From: Sphingobacterium sp. GVS05A
GTDB taxonomy: Bacteria; Bacteroidota; Bacteroidia; Sphingobacteriales; Sphingobacteriaceae
Assembly: GCF_019969845.1 (NCBI RefSeq)
Contig: NZ_JAHXYR010000004.1
Coordinates: forward strand, 186,001-250,000
Direction of reading: 5' to 3'
DNA: 64,000 nt
Of the stretch, positions 34,118-42,606 are shown piece by piece. Within the stretch, counting starts at the first letter, position 1. Each line of letters begins with the position of its first letter. Under the pieces are notes generated by a model, which searched no databases, had not been told where the DNA came from, and was given only the letters and a program-made list of their open reading frames with translations. Made by a program: the position numbers and the translations under genes.

Positions 34118-35356
34118 TTAAATCTTTTGAAAGAGAATACTTGAATTATGTCCACCAAAACCGAAAGCATTGCTCATTGCTGTTTGAACAGTCTTTTCCA
34201 TGGGTTGATTGACAACAATATTGATACCTTCAGGAATTGCAGGATCAATATTTTCGATGTTTATCGTTGCTGGAATTACATTATTGTTTATTGACTTTAT
34301 GGCGATAATTGCTTCAATTGCTCCTGCTGCACCGAGTAGATGCCCAGTCATTGACTTGGTTGAGCTAACCCAGAGGTTACTGGATTTGCCAAATGCAAGT
34401 TGCATAGCTTTCAGTTCAGCGATATCACCAACAGGGGTAGATGTGGCATGAAGATTCAGATAATCCAGTTGGTCACTGTTAATTTGAGCTTCTTCCATTG
34501 CCAGTGACATTGCTTTGGCTGCGCCTATGCCTTCAGGATGAGGGGAAGTCATATGGTAGGCATCGGCAGTCATCGAAGCTCCAACAAGCTCGGCGTATAT
34601 CTTTGCTCCTCTTTTCTTAGCATGCTCATATTCTTCCAGTATCAAAGCCCCAGCCCCTTCGCCCATGACAAATCCATCACGATCTCGATCAAATGGTCTA
34701 CTTGCCGTTTTAGGATCATCGTGTCTGCTTGACATTGCTTTCATCGCGGAAAAGCCGCCAACGGAAGCCGGAGTAATAGGAGCTTCTGAACCGCCGCTAA
34801 TAAAAACTTTAGCCTTTCCTAATCGAATATAATTGAAAGCATCCATGAATGCTGTATTGGACGTCGCACAGGCGGATACCGTTGTATAATTGATTCCCTT
34901 CAGACCAAATTTCATCGATATCATTCCTGAGGCCATATTGACAATCAGTCTGGGGACGAAAAACGGACTAAACCGTGGAATATAATTGCCTTTTACATAA
35001 CTTTCAACTTCATTTTCAAATGTTTCCATTCCGCCCTGACCAACACCCCAAATGACTCCGATATCAAATGGATCCATGCTGTTGGGATCTAGACCAGAAT
35101 CTTCTAAGGCCTGAGATGCGCTATACAAAGCATATTGCGTAAATAGGTCACTTCTCTTGATCTCATTTCTATCCAAGTATTTCTCCGGTTGAAAGTTCCT
35201 GACTTCACTTGCGATTTGCGTTCGAAACAGAGACGCATCAAAACGGCTGATGATAGCTGTATGATTTTCGCCACGTAAGATATTATCCCAGAATGTATCA
35301 ACGTTCTCGCCCAGTGGGTTAATTGTTCCCATGCCGGTAATTACAACTCTTTTCAT
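34118..35356 (-). CDS. fabF: Beta-ketoacyl-ACP synthase II
   Basis: This 412-residue thiolase-fold enzyme has the complete KAS II triad: Cys163 in SACATSNTAF, His in LHATSTPVGD and His in STKSMTGHLLGAAG. It condenses malonyl-ACP with an acyl-ACP in fatty acid elongation. The N-terminus RRVVITGMG-like sequence (KRVVITGMGTINPLG) and the glycine-rich end NAFGFGGHNSS are typical. The length is normal. No acyl carrier protein gene is adjacent, unlike the usual acpP-fabF pair, so it may be a second fabF used under certain conditions. A TetR-family gene lies just upstream on the same strand, and the fourth sRNA copy just downstream. Confidence 0.93.
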   Translation of the reverse strand: MKRVVITGMGTINPLGENVDTFWDNILRGENHTAIISRFDASLFRTQIASEVRNFQPEKYLDRNEIKRSDLFTQYALYSASQALEDSGLDPNSMDPFDIGVIWGVGQGGMETFENEVESYVKGNYIPRFSPFFVPRLIVNMASGMISMKFGLKGINYTTVSACATSNTAFMDAFNYIRLGKAKVFISGGSEAPITPASVGGFSAMKAMSSRHDDPKTASRPFDRDRDGFVMGEGAGALILEEYEHAKKRGAKIYAELVGASMTADAYHMTSPHPEGIGAAKAMSLAMEEAQINSDQLDYLNLHATSTPVGDIAELKAMQLAFGKSSNLWVSSTKSMTGHLLGAAGAIEAIIAIKSINNNVIPATINIENIDPAIPEGINIVVNQPMEKTVQTAMSNAFGFGGHNSSILFQKI

Positions 35357-35418
35357 TTTTTTATTTTTTTAGAATTAATGTGTCAATATACCGATTGGTA
35401 TGTGTTTTGTTGAAAAAA

Positions 35419-36012
35419 TTAGATTTTTATCTCCCGATCCACCATGTCTTTCATATTGTCTAATACGATGGTAAGATCTTTACCACGTCCGGAGATTTTT
35501 GCAAGTAAAATTCCACCTTCAATCATCGCCATGAAGGTAATCGCAAAGTGCTCAGCAGAAATATGCTGTTTAAACTCTCCACTCGTAATTCCTTCTTCTA
35601 ATATTGAAATCAATCGTTGCCGCCAAAGCATAAATGATCGTTTGACCTTTGGCGTTAAAAAAGGGAGCGAGTCATCAGCCTCAATAGCAGCATTCATCAA
35701 CGGGCATCCTCCTGATGCAGCGATGTTTTTGAAATTTTCTTTGTAAAAATCAAAAAATGCATAAAGCTTCTTTAAAGCAGTTCTTTGTTGGCTAATCTGC
35801 TGATCTACACCATCAGCTATTTTTTTACTTTGATAGGTATAAACATGAAGCGCCAAGTCATCTTTGTCTTTAAAATTACCATAGATACTGCCTTTAGTTA
35901 AACCTGTAGCTGTAGTGATGTCTGAAAGTGAAGTAGCATAGTATCCTTTTTTATTAAAAATAGGAGCTGTCTTCTCAATGATAAATTGTCGGGTCTGTTC
36001 TGCTTTTGACAT
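35419..36012 (-). CDS. TetR/AcrR family transcriptional regulator
   Basis: This 197-residue protein has an N-terminal TetR HTH (about residues 5-50; IIEKTAPIFNKKGYYATSLSDITTATGLTKGSIYGNFKDKDDL is spread over these residues and contains the signature GLTKGSIYGNFKDK). The rest is the helical ligand-binding domain with GGCPLMNAAIEADDS, a C-rich loop found in the TetR_C_16/YcdC-like group. The effector is unknown. ATG 36012 is preferred to the TTG at 36036. It lies 62 bases upstream of fabF on the same strand, which suggests it controls fabF and itself. Confidence 0.92.
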   Translation of the reverse strand: MSKAEQTRQFIIEKTAPIFNKKGYYATSLSDITTATGLTKGSIYGNFKDKDDLALHVYTYQSKKIADGVDQQISQQRTALKKLYAFFDFYKENFKNIAASGGCPLMNAAIEADDSLPFLTPKVKRSFMLWRQRLISILEEGITSGEFKQHISAEHFAITFMAMIEGGILLAKISGRGKDLTIVLDNMKDMVDREIKI

Positions 36013-36096
36013 GATAACGCTGTTCTTTGGTTTCAAAGATAAAAAATACTTTTTGGTATATTATTGATTTGTGTAGGATGCGACTGAAAATTTACA

Positions 36097-36723
36097 TTAT
36101 TTTCTTTCCGTTATACGGTAAGTGCAACGGGAACCATTTTCGATAATGTATTCTATTCTGCTGATCGAATATGATGGGCCGATAAGTTGTTGAAAATTGC
36201 GAAGTTCTGAACGACAAAAACCTTGACATTCAGTTGCTGCGGCACAGATGGGACAGTGATTTTCAATGAGGAGATAAGATTCGGCTTCTTTCTTCCATTC
36301 GGCCATATATCCCTCTTCCGTTCTCTTGGCTACGATAATGTCCAGTTTTTTTTCGATTGATCTGGTATCAGACAAAGCATTCATATATTTCTGATATACT
36401 TTAGATTCTCGATCTGTAATCAATAGATCCAAGGCATTCTCTCCAAGCACCTGTTTAATGGATTGCAGGAGTTGTACAGTAATGTCAGCATGACTATCTG
36501 GAAATTTTGCGAGCCCTAATGTTGAAAGACAATAGTAGGTAGATGGTCGGCCGATGCCTTCACTTCTCGCATAAGATTCTATAAGGCCCTGATTGGCAAG
36601 ATTGAGCAGGTGTTTGCGGGCGCCCTCTTTTGTAATACCCAGCTCTGCAGCAATAAGTGCAGCTGTAACCTCGCCTCGCATTTTTAATAACATTAATATT
36701 CTATCTGCTGGAGTCTTCTGCAT
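36097..36723 (-). CDS. SufR-like winged-helix regulator with cysteine cluster
   Basis: This 208-residue protein has an N-terminal winged helix (about residues 5-80; ITKEGARKHLLNLANQGLIE and the wing RSEGIGRPSTYY) and a C-terminal domain with four Cys in NHCPICAAATECQGFCRSEL and one in GSRCTYRI. The pattern NCPI...C..LC..EL...RC.Y.I is that of SufR-type repressors, which bind an Fe-S cluster and sense oxidative stress or iron. Divergent 198 bases away is a superoxide dismutase operon whose promoter is overlapped by a 40-bp palindrome, a good operator for this dimer. A TATCTTTG -7 box (36759-36766, minus) and a partial half-site AGTTGTTTTAATGT (36737-36750) suggest it also controls itself. Confidence 0.85.
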   Translation of the reverse strand: MQKTPADRILMLLKMRGEVTAALIAAELGITKEGARKHLLNLANQGLIESYARSEGIGRPSTYYCLSTLGLAKFPDSHADITVQLLQSIKQVLGENALDLLITDRESKVYQKYMNALSDTRSIEKKLDIIVAKRTEEGYMAEWKKEAESYLLIENHCPICAAATECQGFCRSELRNFQQLIGPSYSISRIEYIIENGSRCTYRITERK

Positions 36724-36758
36724 TTGACAATCAAAAAGTTGTTTTAATGTTTTCTAAA

Positions 36759-36766
36759 CAAAGATA
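36759..36766 (-). promoter_or_regulatory. -7 box of the SufR-like gene
   Basis: TATCTTTG on the minus strand matches TAnnTTTG. No -33 TTG is visible at the expected place. The half-site at 36737-36750 lies near the predicted transcript start. Confidence 0.45.
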
Positions 36767-36833
36767 CTATTTTTTTAATTGTTGCTATAATGAATAGCAT
36801 TGAAGTTTTTGCCTAGTAAAGGCATAATTTTAT

Positions 36834-36888
36834 GACATTAATAAAACAACTATTTAGTTGTTTTATTAATGTCTATTATTTAGTTTTG
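36834..36888 (+). promoter_or_regulatory. Superoxide dismutase promoter with 40-bp perfect palindrome
   Basis: Bases 36834-36873 form a perfect dyad: two 19-bp arms (GACATTAATAAAACAACTA and its complement) around TT. The -33 box TTG (36858-36860) lies inside the right arm, and the -7 box TAGTTTTG (36881-36888) follows after a 20-bp spacer. A dimer or tetramer bound to this dyad would block RNA polymerase. The best candidate is the divergent SufR-like regulator. Confidence 0.8.
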
Positions 36889-36920
36889 ATTCATTATTAA
36901 AACATTAAAACTAAAATAAC

Positions 36921-37547
36921 ATGAGCAAATTTCAATTACCAGATTTATCATATGCCTATGGGGCACTTGAACCTTATTTTGATCAGGAGACAATGACGAT
37001 CCATCACCAGAAACATCATCTGGCCTATGTTGATAATTTAAATAAAGCCGTAGTCGGTACAAGTGCTGAAGGTGTTGAATTGCTGGATATCCTAGCGCAG
37101 GTGAGTCAATATAGTCCTGCGATTCGCAACAATGCAGGCGGGCACTATAATCATTCCTTATTTTGGGAAACTTTATCTGCAACGCCGAAAACAGTGCCTA
37201 CCGGAAAGTTGGCAAAGGAAATAGATGCAACTTTTGGTTCTTTAGACGAGTTGAAAACGAGGATAAAAAACGCAGGACTTGGACAATTTGGTTCTGGATG
37301 GTCTTGGCTTTATATCAAGTACAATGGTACTTTGGACGTCGTCGCGACTCCCAATCAGGATAATCCATTGATGGATATCCAATTGACGAGTAGAGGTGTG
37401 CCAATCTTGGGTGTTGATGTATGGGAGCATGCCTACTATTTGAAATATCAGAATAAAAGAGCAGACTATTTGGATGCGTTTTGGTCTGTCTTAGATTGGT
37501 CTGCCGTCGAAAAGCAGTACGATGAAGCGATAGATAAATTGATTTAA
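36921..37547 (+). CDS. sodA: Superoxide dismutase, Fe/Mn type
   Basis: This 208-residue enzyme has all four metal ligands in order: His28 in TIHHQKHH, His in GGHYNHSLFW, Asp and His in VDVWEHAYY. It converts superoxide to hydrogen peroxide and oxygen in the cytoplasm. The Mn-like signs NNAGGHYNHS and NQDNPLM with GVDVWEHAYYLKYQNKR favour a manganese or cambialistic enzyme over the iron type; this is a family-based inference. It is the first gene of a three-gene operon (with DUF2480 45 bases later and an FMN reductase). Its promoter carries a 40-bp palindrome. Confidence 0.93.
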   Translation: MSKFQLPDLSYAYGALEPYFDQETMTIHHQKHHLAYVDNLNKAVVGTSAEGVELLDILAQVSQYSPAIRNNAGGHYNHSLFWETLSATPKTVPTGKLAKEIDATFGSLDELKTRIKNAGLGQFGSGWSWLYIKYNGTLDVVATPNQDNPLMDIQLTSRGVPILGVDVWEHAYYLKYQNKRADYLDAFWSVLDWSAVEKQYDEAIDKLI

Positions 37548-37592
37548 AACCTTGAACATGCGATCAAGCGGAGATAATAATTATATAATAAC

Positions 37593-38084
37593 ATGTTTGT
37601 AAATAAGGTTGAAAATTCGGGTATATTGGCGCTCGATCTCATTGATTTCAAAACCACTCTTGAAATTATAGAATTTGACATCAAGACACTGTTTTACCAA
37701 GAAATGATTGTCAAAGAAAAGGAGTTTAAAGCGGCTCTTGCTGCATTGGAATTGACACCCTTTATAGGCAAAGCCGTTGCTTTTACTTGTTCTGTTGAAG
37801 CCATCATTCCCCCCTGGATCTATATGGCTTTAGCCGATAAATTCCATGCTGATGTGGCTTATTACGATTTTAAAAGTGTGGAAACATTGGGATTGGAATT
37901 ATGGACCCAGAATTTGAAGCTGGCAGATTTGTCTCAGTATCAGAATCAAAAAGTGGTTGTGAGGGCAAGGCCAAATATGCCAGAATCACTTTATATGCTA
38001 GCTGCTGCACGCTTAATTCCGATCGTTACAACATTGATGTACGGAGAGGTAGGAATGCCAAAAGTTATTTTTAAAAGAGCATAA
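37593..38084 (+). CDS. DUF2480 family protein
   Basis: This 163-residue protein matches DUF2480, a Bacteroidota family: VNKVENSGILALDLIDF at the start, then the segment LFYQEMIVKEKEFKAAL, then CSVEAIIPPWIYM and the end VTTLMYGEVGMPKVIFKR. The function is not established; members are often encoded beside Fe-S cluster or redox genes, which fits the SufR-like regulator and superoxide dismutase here. One difference is that the end lacks the Cys of the usual GEPCSxVP motif (here GEVGMP), so a cysteine-dependent role, if any, is lost. It lies in the dismutase operon, 6 bases before the next gene. Confidence 0.85.
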   Translation: MFVNKVENSGILALDLIDFKTTLEIIEFDIKTLFYQEMIVKEKEFKAALAALELTPFIGKAVAFTCSVEAIIPPWIYMALADKFHADVAYYDFKSVETLGLELWTQNLKLADLSQYQNQKVVVRARPNMPESLYMLAAARLIPIVTTLMYGEVGMPKVIFKRA

Positions 38085-38090
38085 GAAACA

Positions 38091-38663
38091 ATGAAAGCAT
38101 TAATATTTAATGGCGCCTTGGAGCGTAGGCAAGAATCTACTTCCGGAGTATTGTCTAATTATTTCGCTGAACAATTGAATCAGCTTGGTGTTGAGAATAG
38201 TGTTTTTAACCTTGCGGATAGTGGGATACCACTATTTGATACAAGCCTCAGCAGGATACCCAATAGTGTAAAGATCATGAACAATCTCTTTCTGGAGGCA
38301 GACGTGCATTTTTGGCTATCTCCTTTATACCACGGAAGTGTACCGGGGGTAATGAAAAACTGTTTGGATTGGCTGGAGATAAGCGCAAAGAACAGTCCAG
38401 CATATCTCACCGATAAAAATATAGGACTGGTTTGTTGGGCGGATGGAGTACAAGCTCTACAAGGGATCAACGCTATGGATGCAATAGCAAAATCATTACG
38501 GGCATGGACTTTACCTTTTAGTGTACCTATTGTTAAAAGGGAACTATTTGAAAACACAGGCTCAAAGGAGATATCGTCGGATTATAAACGTAAATTGGAT
38601 CTGTTGATCAATATCGCAACCACACGAGCAGCAGTATTTGAAACACTGTTGGGACGTTCCTGA
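38091..38663 (+). CDS. NADPH-dependent FMN reductase/quinone reductase family protein
   Basis: This 190-residue flavodoxin-fold protein has the FMN loop GALERRQESTSGVLSNYF after the first strand, the signature SPLYHGSVPGVMKNCLDWLE (residues about 80-99) and a third strand GLVCWADGV. Such enzymes reduce quinones, azo compounds or free flavin with NAD(P)H. It is the third gene of the superoxide dismutase operon, so it probably protects against redox cycling compounds under the same signal. A hairpin terminator follows at 38713. Confidence 0.88.
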   Translation: MKALIFNGALERRQESTSGVLSNYFAEQLNQLGVENSVFNLADSGIPLFDTSLSRIPNSVKIMNNLFLEADVHFWLSPLYHGSVPGVMKNCLDWLEISAKNSPAYLTDKNIGLVCWADGVQALQGINAMDAIAKSLRAWTLPFSVPIVKRELFENTGSKEISSDYKRKLDLLINIATTRAAVFETLLGRS

Positions 38664-38712
38664 AAATAGTATTTTCCTAAAAGCAGTTTAAAAATAGTTG
38701 CTGCACTCGGTA

Positions 38713-38746
38713 ATAAAGCACTTCGATATCCATTGAGGTGCTTTAT
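38713..38746 (+). terminator. Hairpin terminator of the superoxide dismutase operon
   Basis: ATAAAGCACTTC (38713-38724) pairs with 38735-38746 with one G-U pair and a 10-nt loop, followed by ATGTTTTC. It is T-poor but well placed 50 bases after the last stop. Confidence 0.65.
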
Positions 38747-38899
38747 ATGTTTTCAAAATTGCTTAGTTTTGAGAAACTGTGTGTTGAAGTGTTCGTAGTA
38801 TCCACTCAATTTCCCAGAATAGCGCATCTATAGCGTTGCATCTCAAAAAAATGCAATAAACTGTTATTATTGTTTCATATTATATAAGGTATCTGATTA

Positions 38900-40867
38900 A
38901 TGAGGTTACATTGTAGAGTTTTGTTAAAGTTATTTGCGTATTGTATGCTGTGTTTCACTATACAGCATACAAATGCCCAAAGTTTTCTGCCATTGGATGA
39001 GGATAAATATCGGGCGGATGCCGAAATGCTATTGAAGTCGACTTCAAGTGACAGTATACAGGCAATACAATACTTTTATCTGGCAGATTACTATCGCTTT
39101 CGGGATACCGTGAAATTTTGGGAAAATATGCGACAAGGGGAGCGATTCGCTAAGCCTTTTCGAAGCCTTCACGCAATGGGAGCGCTTTACAAAAGCTTCT
39201 ACTATGGACAATTTTTAGACAGTAAACGTGCTGGGATTGAAGCCCAAAAGTGCGTAGATATTCTTGGAGATGCCAAACAGCCTTTTCAACAGGGACTTTT
39301 GGCTAAAGCTTGGTATAATCTGGGGCTAATTCGATTTCCGAAAAAAGGTTTTGCTGATTTACTGGATATACTCAATGGTAAATGTATGCCCTATGCCAAG
39401 GCACACGATCCTCTCATGGAAGGTGCAATAAATACCATGATCGGTTTGGCCTTTATGTCATCCAATCAATTGGCAAAAGCAGACGAGTATCATCAGATGG
39501 CGATCAAACAGCTGGAACAACAACCAGAGAGTACAGCACTACTAGTAGCCTATTTAAATGCCGTTAGCACCTATTGCTACCAGGTTAAATCAAAAGAGGC
39601 CCGGCAATTGTTAGATAAGGCCAAGGTCATGTTAGGAGACAGACCCAACTCCTCCCAACTCCCCAATTACTATTACAATGAAGCGCTCTATTTTACGACA
39701 AAGCAACAAACAGATGAAGCGTTACATATGTTGGATATCGGTTTGGAATGGTCGAAGAAAATGAACAATTGGAAGTCCTACCAGATGATGCTTTTCAGAA
39801 AGTTTAATGTCTATTTGATGCAGAAAAAATATGCTGAAGCGAAATTGCCATTGGAGGAGATCATAAAAAATGGATTGTTAACACGCGATCTTTACAACAG
39901 TAAAATTGTTTATAGCCAATTGGCTGCTGTGAATGAATTGATGGGGGATTACAAAGAAGCACTTAAGATGTCCAATGTGGCGGGTAAGCTGTCTGATAGT
40001 ATTCAGAAAGTCCAGCTTTTGGAGAAGATGAACGAAATGGAGGCTAAATACAAAACCGTAGAAAAAGAAAAATTGATTTTAAATCTACGTGCAGAGAAAG
40101 ATCGCAATCAATTTAAGATCTTTCTTGTTTTAGGCATTGCTATTTTACTTTCCATCGTTGTTTTATTTGTCACCTTTTCTTATCGAAAACAACGGAAGCT
40201 GAATGGACAGATCCAGATCAATCATGAGATTGCTTTGGAGAAATTGGCAAAGGAAAAACAGTTGCAAATCTCCGAGTCCATGCTCAAAGCAGAAGAGCAG
40301 GAACGGCAGCGTATTGCGCAAGATTTGCACGATAGTATTGGTGGCATGCTGACAGGACTGAAATTTAGGATCGCTGGGGAGCAGAAGGGCGAATTCGATT
40401 TGACGAATGAATTACCGCATAAACTGAATGATATTTTGGGGGAAGTTCGACGGATATCCCATAATCTAATGCCCGATTCATTACGGCAATTTGGTCTAAT
40501 AGCAGCATTGGAACAATTGTGTCTTTCGATGAGAAATAATAAGGTGCAGATCCAATTTGAAAATTATGAGGATGACGTACGTCTGGACTTCCAAAAAGGG
40601 TTGGCAATATATCGGATCGTCCAGGAAGCGATCTCAAACGCATTGAAATATGCAGATGCAGACCTTATTATTGTTCAGGTAAGTAAATCACAGGGAATAT
40701 TGCAGGTTTTGATAGAAGACAATGGAAAAGGGTTTGATTCTTCTGCGGCAAATTATGGAATGGGATTAAATAATATGGTCAACAGAATCAAATGGATCAA
40801 TGGATCTATTGATATGCAGAGCAAACTTGGATCGGGTACGCAGATTGAAATAGGAGTAAGTGTTTAG
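38900..40867 (+). CDS. TPR-containing sensor histidine kinase (HisKA_3 type)
   Basis: This 655-residue protein has a signal or N-terminal anchor (residues 1-27), a periplasmic TPR-like helical region (about 40-390; DTVKFWENMRQGERFAK and ALHMLDIGLEWSKKM), a membrane segment near 412-432 (FKIFLVLGIAILLSIVVLFV), a coiled coil, and a kinase core. The phosphoacceptor is His477 in RQRIAQDLHDSIGGML, typical of the NarX/LiaS-type HisKA_3 family. The ATPase domain has VQEAISNALKYA (N box) and DNGKGFD (G box). The response regulator gene 14 bases downstream is the cognate partner. The stimulus is unknown. Confidence 0.92.
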   Translation: MRLHCRVLLKLFAYCMLCFTIQHTNAQSFLPLDEDKYRADAEMLLKSTSSDSIQAIQYFYLADYYRFRDTVKFWENMRQGERFAKPFRSLHAMGALYKSFYYGQFLDSKRAGIEAQKCVDILGDAKQPFQQGLLAKAWYNLGLIRFPKKGFADLLDILNGKCMPYAKAHDPLMEGAINTMIGLAFMSSNQLAKADEYHQMAIKQLEQQPESTALLVAYLNAVSTYCYQVKSKEARQLLDKAKVMLGDRPNSSQLPNYYYNEALYFTTKQQTDEALHMLDIGLEWSKKMNNWKSYQMMLFRKFNVYLMQKKYAEAKLPLEEIIKNGLLTRDLYNSKIVYSQLAAVNELMGDYKEALKMSNVAGKLSDSIQKVQLLEKMNEMEAKYKTVEKEKLILNLRAEKDRNQFKIFLVLGIAILLSIVVLFVTFSYRKQRKLNGQIQINHEIALEKLAKEKQLQISESMLKAEEQERQRIAQDLHDSIGGMLTGLKFRIAGEQKGEFDLTNELPHKLNDILGEVRRISHNLMPDSLRQFGLIAALEQLCLSMRNNKVQIQFENYEDDVRLDFQKGLAIYRIVQEAISNALKYADADLIIVQVSKSQGILQVLIEDNGKGFDSSAANYGMGLNNMVNRIKWINGSIDMQSKLGSGTQIEIGVSV

Positions 40868-40881
40868 TTAAAAACTAATGT

Positions 40882-41505
40882 ATGAAAATTATTGCCGTGT
40901 TAGACGATCATCCCTTATTATTGGAGGGGGTGACTTCTTTTCTCAATAACCAAGTCGGGTATAAGGTATATTCATTTCTGGAGGAAGTATCATTGATCGA
41001 ATTTTTGGATAAGACGAAAGTAGACTTGGTACTCATGGACATGCAGCTTTTGAACACCAGCGGATTGGACGTCTGTCTACAGGTGAAGAAGCTGTTTCCC
41101 GTAATTCCAGTTGTTGCATTGAGCAATTTAGCGGATCGTAATCTTATTTTTCAGTTTATGCGAAATGGCGGGAATGGTTATATACTAAAGGATGTTTCTA
41201 ATGACGAATTCCTTCGTTGTGTACAGCTTGGACTTGATGGAAAGAAAGCGCTTTGCGATAGAGCTAAGGATCTTTATGCCGGGGCTGTCACTTCCATGGA
41301 AGATCTTCCACGTTTAACACGAAGGGAAAAGGAGATTTTGACGATGGTTGCCGATGGTTATACCAGTAATCAGATTGCGGAGAAACTATTTTTAAGTCCC
41401 GTTACAATTGAAACACACCGACGCAATCTTCTGACCAAATTTAAAGTAAAAAATATGATCGAATTGGTACAATTTGCATTAACACATAAATTGTTGGGGC
41501 TCTAG
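40882..41505 (+). CDS. NarL/FixJ family response regulator
   Basis: This 207-residue protein has a receiver domain (residues 1-125) with acidic Asp8 and Asp9, phosphoacceptor Asp53 in LVLMDMQL, and Lys in GYILKDVS. A LuxR-type HTH (about 140-205) follows with LTRREKEILTMVADGYTSNQ and the recognition helix SPVTIETHRRNLLTKF. It is the partner of the preceding HisKA_3 kinase. Targets are unknown. It is convergent with cydB, whose stop lies only 18 bases away, with no terminator visible between them. Confidence 0.94.
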   Translation: MKIIAVLDDHPLLLEGVTSFLNNQVGYKVYSFLEEVSLIEFLDKTKVDLVLMDMQLLNTSGLDVCLQVKKLFPVIPVVALSNLADRNLIFQFMRNGGNGYILKDVSNDEFLRCVQLGLDGKKALCDRAKDLYAGAVTSMEDLPRLTRREKEILTMVADGYTSNQIAEKLFLSPVTIETHRRNLLTKFKVKNMIELVQFALTHKLLGL

Positions 41506-41523
41506 TTTGTCCGCGCGACTATG

Positions 41524-42600
41524 CTAATGCTCACCATAACCGACATCATCCAGTTTTCCTTTAAAGACCCTAAATTGAATAATAAAATAAGCCACGACCA
41601 AAATTGCTGCAAAAATAAACCATCCCAAACCTACAGAGAGACCATATTCATGTGCTGCGGCATTCTGGATGGTAAGCGAGGGGTTTACCTCATTGGTTGA
41701 TGGTAATAAGGTTGGAAACATAGAGGCCACTGTGGATGCAAAGCTTCCCAGTATAAATAGGGAAGAGAACATAAAACCCGTACCATCTTTTTTGAACGTC
41801 CTGATCCAAAATTGTCCCAGCAGGCCAATCGCTGCAATCAACGGGAATATCCAGAGCCAATAATGATTTTGCAGATTATTTAAGGAGATTGGTTTGACAT
41901 AATGCCAGACATAAGCAGATAGAACGACCAATACAATTAATACGAAATTCAATTTAAATATGATGTCTTTAAGTCGCTGATTTAGGGTACTGGATGTTTT
42001 TAATATGACCCATCCCGCACCATGGATAGTCAGTGTGACGACCGCTACTAAGCCTAGTATCACTGTGAACCAGTCAATGATACCTTGATGTTCAGCCAAA
42101 GGATCGAAAGTAGGGTTCCAGAGTGCGAGGAAGAAATAATGTGGTTCTTGTGTGGATATCCCGTTTTCAACCATCCCCAGATTGACTCCGCGAACGACGT
42201 TGCCTAAGGCAGCGCCAAAAAATAGTGCTAGAAGTAAGCTAGCTAAACCAAAAGCTTTATCCCATAACGCTTCCCAAAGTCGGTGATGTATTTGTCCTCT
42301 TAGCTCAAGACTTATCGCCCTAAAGATCAGTAACCATAATACGAGCATCAGCGGGAGGTAGAATCCACTAAAAGATGAAGCATAAAGTGTTGGGAAAGCA
42401 AAAAATAAAACACCACCAGATGCGATCAGCCAAACTTCATTAGCGTCCCAAAAAGGGCCGATTGCATTTGTTACGGCCTTTTTCTCCTCTTCGGTCTTTG
42501 CGAAGAATAAATGTACAATTCCCGCTCCAAAATCATAACCATCAAGGACAACATAAATGCCCAACATAAAAGTCAATACTATAAACCAGAATATTTCCAT
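41524..42600 (-). CDS. cydB: Cytochrome bd ubiquinol/menaquinol oxidase subunit II
   Basis: This 358-residue inner-membrane protein has about eight to nine hydrophobic segments and the CydB start FWFIVLTFMLGIYVVLDGYDFGAGIVHL, where the DGYDFG motif is diagnostic. Another conserved segment is IGPFWDANEVWLI. CydB is the second subunit of the oxygen-reducing bd oxidase, which works at low oxygen and resists inhibitors. It follows cydA after 6 bases, so the two are one operon. No cydX-like small ORF was recognised after it. Confidence 0.95.
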   Translation of the reverse strand: MEIFWFIVLTFMLGIYVVLDGYDFGAGIVHLFFAKTEEEKKAVTNAIGPFWDANEVWLIASGGVLFFAFPTLYASSFSGFYLPLMLVLWLLIFRAISLELRGQIHHRLWEALWDKAFGLASLLLALFFGAALGNVVRGVNLGMVENGISTQEPHYFFLALWNPTFDPLAEHQGIIDWFTVILGLVAVVTLTIHGAGWVILKTSSTLNQRLKDIIFKLNFVLIVLVVLSAYVWHYVKPISLNNLQNHYWLWIFPLIAAIGLLGQFWIRTFKKDGTGFMFSSLFILGSFASTVASMFPTLLPSTNEVNPSLTIQNAAAHEYGLSVGLGWFIFAAILVVAYFIIQFRVFKGKLDDVGYGEH

Positions 42601-42606
42601 AACAAA

